A stretch of 64,000 nucleotides of DNA from Streptosporangium violaceochromogenes (GTDB lineage Bacteria; Actinomycetota; Actinomycetes; Streptosporangiales; Streptosporangiaceae). The stretch is taken from positions 62,001 through 126,000 of the forward strand of contig NZ_BNBB01000008.1 of the NCBI RefSeq assembly GCF_014654615.1, given 5' to 3'. Shown here one piece after another: positions 1 to 8,290 of the stretch. The position numbers and the translations under genes were made by a program. The notes below the pieces were generated by a model. The model searched no databases, was not told where the DNA came from, and saw only the letters and a program-made list of their open reading frames with translations. Positions within the stretch are counted from its first letter, which is position 1, and each line of letters begins with the position of its first letter.

Positions 1-3000
1 CCTCTCCGCCCGCAGCTCGGCCATCCCCTGCGGCAGCCGTACGGAGCGGAGCCTGGCCTCGGTGCGCGCGGCGGTCGGCAGCGGGGCCTCAGCGGCGAGC
101 TGGTCGGCGACCTTGCCCAGCCGTACGGCGTAGTCGAGCAGGTCGGTGCCCGGAACGGCGTCGGGATCGGTGGGCTTCTCCAGCGCGACGATCACCGAGC
201 CGTGGCAGTGCCGCTGCAGGAGGCGGGCCTCCCCACCGCGTTCGGTCTCGACCTCAACGGCGGCACGGACCAGGCCGAGGGCTCGGCGCATCCACCGTCC
301 ACCCACGGCGTCGGGGCTGCGGGAGGCGAGCAGCGCCTCGGCGACGCCGGCCACGGCGATCACGCCTCCGGCGTCCTCGACGATCTCCACGATCTCGTCG
401 CGGACCTGGGTGAGACTTCTCCTCGACCGCCACCCCTTACGGGCCGTAGGGATGATCTGACCCACCCGGCCCGCGGTGACGCCCGCCGCCACTGCCAGCT
501 CGGCGTTGCCCGGCCATTCGGAGGCGCTCTCCTCAAGGCCGAGGTAGAGCCGCAGCACCTGCTCCTCGGTGGAGTCCTTACGGATGCTCTTCGGGAAGAG
601 AGCGGCGAGCACCGAACCGATGCCACGGTCGGAGTCGCCCTGGAGGTCCTCCACATCGGGGACGGACGCGACTGGCTGGAGCCGCCCGCGCCACTGCTTG
701 GCCCGGCGCCTGATCTCACGCTTGGTGGGATCGGCCACTCCGGACAGCCTGGACAGCTCGAACGGTGAGCGGGCCAGCAGGTCGCGAACGGTCCTGACGT
801 CGATGCGGTGCAGCGCGTCGACGGCGCGGGGCGTGAGGCCTGCGGCGGCGATGGCGGTGTCGAGGACCGCCCTGGCAACGGCCTGGTCGAGCTCCTCTCC
901 GGTGACCGGGTTGACGCTGGCCGGCGTCGCGGCGGCGGGCGGAACGGCTTCGAAGGCCACCTGCCAGGCGATCCGCATGGTCTCGATCGAGTCGTGGCGG
1001 GCCTTGACGTCGCGGGAGAGCGCGTCGCGGAAGAAGGCGACAACCCCGTCACGGGCGGGGCCCGGCTCAAAGGTGTCGAGATCGATCGTGACGTCGCCTT
1101 CAATGAGCGCCGGATGGCTGCCGCCGGTGCCATAGACGGGGGTGCGGCCGGTGGCCATCTCGTAAAGGGTGACCGCCGCCGCGTAGCGCTCGGCCGCCGC
1201 GTCGTATCGGGGCCGGTGGACCGGATCGAAGAAAGGGTCGAGGTACGGCGGGGTGCCGACCCCGGTCTGCTCGAGCGGCGCCCGCGACAGTGAGAAGTCG
1301 AAGAGCGTGAGGTGCACCTCGCGGCTCTTGCCCTGCTCGCGGAAGGCCAGGTTGTCGGGCTTGATGTCCCGGTGGTTGATGCCGGCCAGATCCAGCGCGG
1401 CGAGGATCTCCAGGAGGTCCTTGCCCCAGCGTGCGAGGAAATCGAGTGAGAGCCGCCCCTCACGGCGGATCATGGCGGCCAGGCTTTCCCGCCCCGCGTC
1501 CTCCAGGAGCAGCGCCGTACGGCCTCCGACCGTCAGCGGCCCTTCCAGGCCACGGGCGATGCGCGGGTCGCGTGCGAACTGGAGCACTTCGGCCTCATCG
1601 AGCAGCCTCCGGCGGGCGCCCTCCTCGTCGAGCGCCACCTTCAGCACGGCCTGCCCGTGCGTGGAATCCTTGACCAGCAGAGCGAGGGCGGTCGAGCCCT
1701 GGCCGAGGCGTTGGAGGACCTCGAAGCGCCCCTGCTGCTCTCTCGTGCCGATCATCGAGCCGGGCGTGGCGTCCAGCGGATCGACTTGCTGGGCGACCTC
1801 CTCGCGCAGCAGGATCTCCTCGACCAGCGCCTCCAGGTCCTGGGCGAACCTCTCGGCCGACTCGGTGCGCAGGTCGACGTCGCCCGCCGTGGCGTTCCTG
1901 ACCAGGTCGATCATTTTCTGGGGGACACCGTCCAGCTCGACGCCGACGTCGAGGCCGCGCTCACGGGTGAGCCGCTGCTGGAGCTCCTCGCTCGTGTCGG
2001 CGGGAGTGGTCCCCGTGAAGATCAGGAAGGAGAGCGCTCCGACGCCGAAGACGTCGGCGAGGATCGGATCGGCGTCGAGGCTGTGGAGCGTCTCTGGGGC
2101 GAGATAGCCGTGGGCTGCCCGGTCGGTCAACGCCTCGAGCGTACGGGTGCCGGCGACGTAGCTGCCGTGGCCGGGAGACCCGGAGGCGGGCCGCCCGGCG
2201 GTGTGCCAGTCGCGAACCCGCACGCCGTAGCGACCGTGGGCGAGGGTACGCACGAAGACCGACAGCGGGCTGAGCCTGCGGTGGACCAGTCTTCGCGAGT
2301 GGGCGTAACGCAGAGTGTTGGCCAGGGTGCGGACCAGGCCGATGCGGTCATCGACGGAGAGATCTCCGTCCTTCTGGATCAGGAAGTGGTCGAGACGCAC
2401 CTCGGTCGCGTCATGCTCGAAGACGACGGCGAGGCCGCGATCGTGCTCGTAGAACTCGATGGCGCGGGCGATGCCCGGGTGGTTGACGTTCTCCAGGGCC
2501 ACGAATTCGCGCCGGGCGGCGCGCAGGGCCGTGGCGCGCTCCTCCTGCGAGACACCAGGCTGGACGAGATAAAAGCGGACCCGCCTGACGCTGTCGAGCA
2601 GCGGGTGGCGGGCGAGGTAATCCTGCCAGCCCGGCCCCTCCGCCAGAGGGGTGTCCGCCAGCTCCAGGTTGCCGACCCTGCGGTGCCGGACGCTTCGCCG
2701 GACGCCCGCTCGCTCAATCAGCCTGGCCAGCTCGACCGAGCGCCTGCGATCGACGGCGTTGCGCGGGTTGCGCGGCGTAACGGCCAGCTCGTCCTTGATC
2801 AGCTCGTCCAGCCTCTCGGGGCCCTGCCCGTCGATCCGGTAGACGCCCTGCCTCCCCCGATCGGTGAGTCTGACCTCGGCGGACGGCTGGTGGAGGACCA
2901 CGCCCGCGTGGATGAACGGCAGGTCCTTGCCCCCTGCGTCAAGGAGGAGCTGCTTGAAGTGCTTGGCCTTGGTGTCGGCGAGGATGCGAGGGTTGTCCTC

Positions 3001-3267
3001 TGCAACGCCGTTGTGGAACCAGGTCTGGTGATCGCCGGTGATCCGGCCCGACCAGTGCTTGAGCTCCAGAAGGTAGATGCCGCCCTTGCCGATGACGAGG
3101 AGGTCGACTTCGTACTGACGGCCGCTGCGGGTGGTGAAGCTGAAGTTGCTCCACGCCCGGTAAGGGTCATCGTCGTCCAGCCTGACCCTGATCGCGGCGA
3201 GACCACCGCGCTCATGAGCGTGCTCGGAGGGTGTCACCTCGATCCAGCGCTTGCTTCCAGGCCCCAC
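1..3267 (-). CDS. pglW: PglW-like BREX/Pgl serine/threonine kinase, C-terminus beyond the window
   Basis: The first 1089 codons of a large protein are present; the frame is still open at base 1. It starts at GTG 3267 behind a GGAGGGG box. Residues about 15-130 form a NERD nuclease-like domain (EVDLLVIGKGGIYLLELKHW). A degenerate kinase follows: its catalytic loop reads HRRLSPLSVFV and DFG is replaced by DWH. A second kinase looks active, with a VLKVA lysine, HRDIKPDNLAF and DFS. After it come a helix-hairpin-helix segment (LSRLSGVADPTKREIRRRAK) and an HTH-like region. This domain order is that of PglW, the kinase of type 2 BREX/phage growth limitation, a protein usually of about 1400-1500 residues. 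The other pgl genes would have to lie left of base 1. A related defence kinase such as Mad6 of the MADS system is the main alternative. Confidence 0.75.
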   Translation of the reverse strand, partial: MGPGSKRWIEVTPSEHAHERGGLAAIRVRLDDDDPYRAWSNFSFTTRSGRQYEVDLLVIGKGGIYLLELKHWSGRITGDHQTWFHNGVAEDNPRILADTKAKHFKQLLLDAGGKDLPFIHAGVVLHQPSAEVRLTDRGRQGVYRIDGQGPERLDELIKDELAVTPRNPRNAVDRRRSVELARLIERAGVRRSVRHRRVGNLELADTPLAEGPGWQDYLARHPLLDSVRRVRFYLVQPGVSQEERATALRAARREFVALENVNHPGIARAIEFYEHDRGLAVVFEHDATEVRLDHFLIQKDGDLSVDDRIGLVRTLANTLRYAHSRRLVHRRLSPLSVFVRTLAHGRYGVRVRDWHTAGRPASGSPGHGSYVAGTRTLEALTDRAAHGYLAPETLHSLDADPILADVFGVGALSFLIFTGTTPADTSEELQQRLTRERGLDVGVELDGVPQKMIDLVRNATAGDVDLRTESAERFAQDLEALVEEILLREEVAQQVDPLDATPGSMIGTREQQGRFEVLQRLGQGSTALALLVKDSTHGQAVLKVALDEEGARRRLLDEAEVLQFARDPRIARGLEGPLTVGGRTALLLEDAGRESLAAMIRREGRLSLDFLARWGKDLLEILAALDLAGINHRDIKPDNLAFREQGKSREVHLTLFDFSLSRAPLEQTGVGTPPYLDPFFDPVHRPRYDAAAERYAAAVTLYEMATGRTPVYGTGGSHPALIEGDVTIDLDTFEPGPARDGVVAFFRDALSRDVKARHDSIETMRIAWQVAFEAVPPAAATPASVNPVTGEELDQAVARAVLDTAIAAAGLTPRAVDALHRIDVRTVRDLLARSPFELSRLSGVADPTKREIRRRAKQWRGRLQPVASVPDVEDLQGDSDRGIGSVLAALFPKSIRKDSTEEQVLRLYLGLEESASEWPGNAELAVAAGVTAGRVGQIIPTARKGWRSRRSLTQVRDEIVEIVEDAGGVIAVAGVAEALLASRSPDAVGGRWMRRALGLVRAAVEVETERGGEARLLQRHCHGSVIVALEKPTDPDAVPGTDLLDYAVRLGKVADQLAAEAPLPTAARTEARLRSVRLPQGMAELRAER

Positions 3268-3365
3268 GCGCCCCTCCGTTTCTCCGCGCAGGAGTCTAGT
3301 CCCGGGGACCGTCGTTTTCCTCCGGTGCGCCTCCCCGGTCACGACGACTCCCTCTCTCTCCTTGA

Positions 3366-4466
3366 GACCACCCGGGCTACGGGCTCAGGGACCTGAGGCG
3401 TTTCATGAGCGGGCCCGCCTACGCCCGGACGCTGGCCGAGCGGGCCCGGGCGGCCGGGGCGACGATCCGTACGAACGCGACCGTGACCGGCTGGGCCGGT
3501 GACCGCGTGATCGAGGCCACCACCCCGCAGGGCCGCATCCGGGTGGAGGCACGGGCCGTGGTGCTGGCCACCGGCGCCCGCGAGCGCCCGCGCTCCGCCC
3601 GGCTCATCCCCGGAGACCGCCCGCGCGGCGTCTACACCACCGGGCACCTGCAGAACCTCGTCCACCTGCGGCACGGCGGGGTGGGGAGGAGGGCCGTCGT
3701 CGCCGGCGCGGAGCCGGTGAGCTGGTCGGCGGCGCTGACCCTGCGCGAGGCCGGATGCCGCACCGTCCTGATGACCACCGAGTACCCCCGGCCGGAGGCC
3801 CCCTTCCTGTTCACGGTGCCCGGCAGGATCTTCTTCGGGACCCGGGTCGCCACCCGTACCCGCGTGAGCCGGATCATCGGCCGGCCACGCCTGCGGGCCG
3901 TGGAGGTCGAGAATCTCGACACCGGCGAGCGACGGATCGTCGCGTGCGACACGCTGGTCCTGACCGGCGACTGGGTTCCCGATCACGAGCTGGCCCGTCT
4001 CGGGGGGATCGCCCTGGACCCGGGCACGAAGGGCCCGGTGGTCGACGGCGCGCTGCGCACGGACCGGCCGGGGGTGTTCGCCGCGGGCAACGTGCTCCAC
4101 CCGGTGGACACGGCCGACGTCGCCGCGCTTGACGGTGCCCACGTGGCCCGCTCGGTCCTGGCGTGGCTGCGGGGGCGGGACACACCCGCGGGGCAGGTGC
4201 CCCTCGTGGCCGGGGCGCCCTTCCGGTGGGTGTCGCCGGAGGTGGTCCGTCCCGGCGATCCCGCCCCGCCCCGCGGACACCTGCTGCTGTGGAGTGACCG
4301 TTACATCCCGTTTCCGAGGATCGTCGTCCGGCAGGGGGGAAGGGTCGTCGCGCGCCGGCGCCTGTGGTGGCCGACGGCTCCGGGCCGGGTGTTCCGCGTC
4401 CCCGCCGGGGTCCTCGCCCGGATCGACCCCGAGGGCGGGCCGGTGACCGTGGGCGCGGAGCCCTGA
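3366..4466 (+). pseudogene. FAD/NAD(P)-dependent oxidoreductase, 5' end missing
   Basis: The longest ATG frame starts at 3405 (353 residues), but protein-like sequence continues in frame upstream to 3366 (DHPGYGLRDLRRF then MSGPAYAR) and meets a TGA at 3363-3365. Full-length relatives (HcnB/sarcosine-oxidase-alpha-like flavoproteins) begin about 100 residues earlier with a GxGxxG FAD-binding motif, which is absent here. The remaining part has the ATGARERP motif after the first domain, a second nucleotide-binding region and the C-terminal FAD motif ending in GVFAAGN. With the FAD-binding N-terminus gone the product should be inactive. No convincing ribosome-binding site precedes ATG 3405. The missing end faces the start of the PglW gene, so loss probably accompanied arrival of that element (inference). 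Confidence 0.75.
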
Positions 4467-4509
4467 CGCCCCTCGGCCCGGCCCTCACCCCGGTGGCCGG
4501 GCCCGCCTC

Positions 4510-5670
4510 TCACCCGACGCCGATCACGCGGGCGGCGGCGAGGTAGGCGGCGAGCAGGCTCTCGGCGACCGCCGCCACCGTCTCCTCCCCCGGAAGGAAG
4601 CCGGGACTGTGCAGGCCCGAGGAGGTGTCGGTGCCCACGAACAGCATCAGCGACGGCACGATGGAGCTGAAGTAGGCGAAGTCGTCGGCCCCGCAGGAGC
4701 GCAGGGTGGCGGCCGAGTGGCGGGTGGCGCCGCTGAGCAGGTGGGCGGTCTTTTCGGCGAGCCGGGTGTCGTTGACGAGCACCGGCTCTCCGCGCACGAT
4801 CCGCACCTCCGCCTCGCAGCCGTGGGCGCGGGCGACCCCGTCGGCGATCACCCCGAACCGGTCGTGGAGCTGGTCGCGCCACTCCTCCGACATCGTGCGC
4901 AGCGTGCCCCGGGCGACGGCGTCGGCCGGGGTGGCGTTGGGGGCGGTGCCCGCCGACACCGTCCCGAAGGTGACCACCGTCGGCGTCATCGGGTCGGCGT
5001 CCCGGCTGACGAGCTGCTGCGCGGCCACGATGATCTGGGCGAGCGCCAGGACCGGGTCGCGGGAGAGCTGGGGGTAGGCGGCGTGGCCGCCCTGCCCCCG
5101 CACGATCAGCGTGAACTCGTCGGCGGAGGCGTTGACCGCGCCGGGGGTGCAGGCCGTCTGGCCGGCGGCGAGCACCGGCTGGACGTGCGCGGCGACCATG
5201 GCGGCGATCCGGTGGCGGCCGAGCGCGCCGGACCTGACGATGTCGAGGGCCCCGGAGGGGTAGGTCTCCTCCCGGGGTTGCAGCACCGCGACCATCGGGA
5301 CGGGTCCCTTCACACGGTCGATCGCCCGGGCCAGGGCGACCAGGGCGGCGAGGTGCACGTCGTGGCCGCAGGCGTGCATGGCGCCGTTGCGCGCCGCCCA
5401 GGCGACGCCCGTCTCCTCCACGATCGGCAGGGCGTCCAGCTCGCCGCGCACGCCGACCGCCGGGCCGTCGCCGCCGAACCGGACGAGCGCGCCCGTCTCG
5501 GCCACCCGTTCCACCGCGCCGCCCCCGGGCAGGGCGTCGAGCACGCGCTTGAGCGTCGGCTCCTCCCTGCCGGAGACGTACGGCTCGGCGTGCAGCTCCC
5601 GCCGCAGGTCGTAGGCGGCGGGCAGTTCGGCGTGGAGCACGGCCCGGAGCCGTTCGTGGATGTCGTTCAC
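4510..5670 (-). CDS. M20-family amidohydrolase
   Basis: 386 residues with the layout of M20D metallohydrolases (N-acyl amino acid / hippurate / IAA-amide hydrolases). Metal-binding motifs are visible: GELDALP near residue 75, then HACGHDVH, and QPREE carrying the general-base glutamate. A dimerisation (lid) domain occupies the middle. No signal peptide, so cytoplasmic. The GTG start at 5670 sits five bases after AGGGGG. It is the last gene of the minus-strand set permease, glutamine-synthetase homologue, amidohydrolase, M20 hydrolase, and probably releases an amino acid from an acylated or amidated substrate imported by the permease. The exact substrate cannot be read from the sequence. Confidence 0.85.
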   Translation of the reverse strand: MNDIHERLRAVLHAELPAAYDLRRELHAEPYVSGREEPTLKRVLDALPGGGAVERVAETGALVRFGGDGPAVGVRGELDALPIVEETGVAWAARNGAMHACGHDVHLAALVALARAIDRVKGPVPMVAVLQPREETYPSGALDIVRSGALGRHRIAAMVAAHVQPVLAAGQTACTPGAVNASADEFTLIVRGQGGHAAYPQLSRDPVLALAQIIVAAQQLVSRDADPMTPTVVTFGTVSAGTAPNATPADAVARGTLRTMSEEWRDQLHDRFGVIADGVARAHGCEAEVRIVRGEPVLVNDTRLAEKTAHLLSGATRHSAATLRSCGADDFAYFSSIVPSLMLFVGTDTSSGLHSPGFLPGEETVAAVAESLLAAYLAAARVIGVG

Positions 5671-5710
5671 ACAATCCCCCTGAAGGTGTGGACGCGGATG
5701 TGGCCGGACG

Positions 5711-5780
5711 GACGGATGCCGACGCGGTGGACCCCGGGGTGACGGATGCCGACGCGATGGACGCCGGCGTGACGGACGCC
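5711..5780. repeat. 30-bp tandem repeat, two and a third copies
   Basis: The units at 5711-5740 and 5741-5770 both begin GACGGATGCCGACGCG and differ at only a few bases; the first ten bases recur at 5771 (GACGGACGCC). The array fills most of the gap between the M20 hydrolase start and the upstream amidohydrolase stop. It lies in the operon mRNA but outside both reading frames. Confidence 0.7.
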
Positions 5781-5812
5781 GCCTTCTTTCCGGCGGTAGG
5801 GGCGCGCGGGGT

Positions 5813-6988
5813 TCACTCGGCCTCTCCGAGGCCGTAGACCCGGCGGGCGTTCCCCGCGCCGATCATGGTGGCGACCCGTGTCGCCTGCTCCCGTGTCCAC
5901 TCGCCGTCGGCGACGAAGCCCGAAAGGACACGGGCCGTCGCGCGCCGCCAGAGCAGGGCGCCCAGATGGTGCAGCTCCGCGGGGCCCCAGGCGTCCGAGG
6001 AGAAGAGGATCTTGGCGAACGGGGCCAGTTCCATGCTCTCGGCCACGACGGCCACGCTGCGCGCCCCGGTGTAGTTCACCCCCAGGCCGACGTCGAAGTA
6101 GACGTTCGGGTAGACCTGGGCGAGATATCCGGCGTTGCGGTGGAACGGGTAGCAGTGCAGCAGGAGCAGGGGGACGGAGCGGGGCTCGGCGAGTTCGATG
6201 AGCCCGCGCAGCAGGAGCGGGTCGGAGCGGTGGAGGTCCACCTCGGGGTCGCCGTAGCCGATGTGGAACTGCAGCGGCAGGCCGCGTTCGATCCCCCGCC
6301 AGATGAGGTGGCGCAGCAGAACGGGATCGGTGACGCGGACCGTCCCGGTGCGCGTCACCTCCCGCAGCCAGCGACCGGCCGCGGCCGTCACCTCGCCGCG
6401 GGTGGGCGGGCGGGGGTCGAAGTCCAGGCCGTGGCGGTAGGCGACGATCGTCTTCAGGCCGCGCGCGGCACGGCTGCGCTCCCACAGCGCGGTCTCGAAG
6501 CGGGCGGCGAAGCCTTCGGCGTCGGTCCCCTCGGCGACGACCCGCTCGGCGACCGACTCCAGCCGGACGACCTCGTCGGCGGGGCGGCCGGTGACGGCGG
6601 ACATCCGGGCGGGATCGAGGATCTCCTCCCCCCGGTAGCCCGTCTCGACCAGGAAGTGGCCGATCCCGGCGGCGGTGAGCAGGCGCCGGTTGACCTCCTC
6701 GGTTCCGAGTTCGCCGCGGCGGGCGAGGTAGGTCTCCGGGTCCGGGTGCGGATCGAGGCCGAGCACGGGCGCGCAGTGGCGCAGAACGGCGAAGCCGACC
6801 TGGGAGTCGAACTGGGTCATCCAGGCGGGTACCGGCCGGTTGGACTCGGTGATCAGCTCCTCGAACTCCCGCCGGGACACGTCGTCGACCAGGGCGCCGT
6901 GCACGTGGTGGTCCACCAGCGGGATCGCCCCGATCTCCCGCTCCAGGTCCGCGTCGATCGCCGGGGACGCCGAGGGCTCAGTGGACAT
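5813..6988 (-). CDS. Amidohydrolase-2 family TIM-barrel hydrolase (FluG N-domain-like)
   Basis: 391 residues starting at ATG 6988, which overlaps the end of the glutamine-synthetase homologue by 11 bases, so the two are probably translationally coupled. The metal-binding motif VDHHVHG lies near residue 25; later barrel motifs include QFHIGYGD, LLLHCYPFHR and a late FSSDAWGPAE aspartate. This is the PF04909 fold. In fungal FluG proteins the same domain is fused in front of a glutamine-synthetase-like domain; here the two are separate neighbouring genes. A larger frame extends upstream but only as out-of-frame sequence inside the synthetase gene. Likely job: hydrolysis of a gamma-glutamyl or other amide intermediate (inference). 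Confidence 0.85.
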   Translation of the reverse strand: MSTEPSASPAIDADLEREIGAIPLVDHHVHGALVDDVSRREFEELITESNRPVPAWMTQFDSQVGFAVLRHCAPVLGLDPHPDPETYLARRGELGTEEVNRRLLTAAGIGHFLVETGYRGEEILDPARMSAVTGRPADEVVRLESVAERVVAEGTDAEGFAARFETALWERSRAARGLKTIVAYRHGLDFDPRPPTRGEVTAAAGRWLREVTRTGTVRVTDPVLLRHLIWRGIERGLPLQFHIGYGDPEVDLHRSDPLLLRGLIELAEPRSVPLLLLHCYPFHRNAGYLAQVYPNVYFDVGLGVNYTGARSVAVVAESMELAPFAKILFSSDAWGPAELHHLGALLWRRATARVLSGFVADGEWTREQATRVATMIGAGNARRVYGLGEAE

Positions 6989-8261
6989 CGGCGACCCTCC
7001 GGCAGCGGGCGGCGTCGTCCAGGCCGGCCAGCGCGGCGATCTCGGCCCGCTTGACCGACAGGTAGGTGTGCAGCAGGTCCGGGGAGAGGAACCCCGCCAC
7101 GACCTCGTCCCTCTCCAGTTCGTCCAGCGCCTCCTCCTGCGTCTTGGGCAGCGGCGGCACCGCGGCGAGGTCGGCCTCCGTGGCCGACTCGGGCCAGACG
7201 ACCGGATCGGGGTAGCCTCGGCGCACCCCCTCCAGCCCGGCGCGGAGCAGGACGCCGAGTGCCAGCCAGGGGTTGGCGGTCGCGTCGGCGGCCCGGTACT
7301 CAAGGTTGAACTGGGCGCCTGCGTCCGGACCGTTCCCCGGGCAGATGCGGAGCATGGCCTCCCGGTTGCGTTCGGCGAGGAAGGCCCCGCCCGCGCTCCA
7401 CCGGTGCGGGGTCAGGCGCATGAACGAGATCGGGCTGGCGGCCGTCAGGGCGGTCACCGCGGCGGCGTGACGCAGGATCCCGGCGCAGAAACGCGTCCCG
7501 ATCTCCGACAGGCCGCCGGGACGGGACGGATCGTGGAGCACGGGGCGGCCGTCGGCGTCGTGGAACGACAGGTGGATGTGCACGCCGTTCCCGGTGCCGG
7601 CGGGGTCGGGGAGCGGGGAGAAGCAGGCCTGCGTCCCGCGCCGTCTGGCCAGGTCGCGGACGAGTTCGCGCAGCAGCACCGCCCGGTCGGCGGCCACGCG
7701 GGCCTCGACCGGGCGAAGCGTGATCTCGTACTGCCCCTCGCCGTACTCCGGCAGCCAGCTCTCGGGGGCGAACCCGGCCTCCTCCAGGAGGGTCACCAGG
7801 TCGGAGCCGAACGGCTCGGCCAGGCGGTGCTTCTCGAAGGAGAAGGCCGGGGCGGAGGGCATGCCCTCCAGGGTGAACTCGTGCTCGAACGAGGCGATCA
7901 CGGTGATGCCGAGTTCGTCGGAGAGCGCGCCGGCGGCGTCGGCGAGGAAGCTCCGGGGGCAGCAGTCCCAGGGGGTTCCGTCGGGTAGCGCCTGGTTGGC
8001 CAGGTAGAACCGCGTGGCCGGCGCGCCGCCGTCCGCCGGGATGTCGACGCGGGTGGCCGGGTCGGGCAGGAGCCGCAGGTCTCCGGTGGAGCCGAAGACG
8101 TTGTCGGCGATCGGCCCGAAGCAGGTGACGGCCAGATTCGCGGGCACCCAGCCGGTTCCTGTGCGCAGCAGCGCCTCCTCCCGCGACGCCGGTACGGCTC
8201 GGCCGCGAAACCGCGCGGCCAGGTCGCAGGTCGCCGCGAAGACGGTGGACGGTCGGGTCAT
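6978..8261 (-). CDS. Glutamine-synthetase family ligase (gamma-glutamylamide synthetase-like)
   Basis: 427 residues. Glutamine-synthetase fold motifs are present: EHEFTLEG and EYGEGQYEITL for metal/glutamate binding, NGVHIHLSF for ATP, ERNREAMLR, and NLEYRAADATANPWLALG near the C-terminus. It is shorter than and different from housekeeping GlnA and most like the gamma-glutamylpolyamine/FluG-type branch, which ligate glutamate to amines. The start at 8261 has a good AGGAG. An alternative ATG at 8294 overlaps the permease stop as ATGA and would add 11 residues. It lies between an APC permease and a FluG-like amidohydrolase, suggesting use of an imported amine or amino acid as nitrogen source. 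Confidence 0.85.
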   Translation of the reverse strand: MTRPSTVFAATCDLAARFRGRAVPASREEALLRTGTGWVPANLAVTCFGPIADNVFGSTGDLRLLPDPATRVDIPADGGAPATRFYLANQALPDGTPWDCCPRSFLADAAGALSDELGITVIASFEHEFTLEGMPSAPAFSFEKHRLAEPFGSDLVTLLEEAGFAPESWLPEYGEGQYEITLRPVEARVAADRAVLLRELVRDLARRRGTQACFSPLPDPAGTGNGVHIHLSFHDADGRPVLHDPSRPGGLSEIGTRFCAGILRHAAAVTALTAASPISFMRLTPHRWSAGGAFLAERNREAMLRICPGNGPDAGAQFNLEYRAADATANPWLALGVLLRAGLEGVRRGYPDPVVWPESATEADLAAVPPLPKTQEEALDELERDEVVAGFLSPDLLHTYLSVKRAEIAALAGLDDAARCRRVADVH

Positions 8262-8290
8262 GGCGGGACTCTCCTGAACTCGGGACGGTG

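Noticed and set aside
1657..3396. Long plus-strand open frame opposite the PglW gene
   Set aside because: Gly/Val/Asp-rich antisense shadow; the minus strand encodes clear NERD and kinase motifs.
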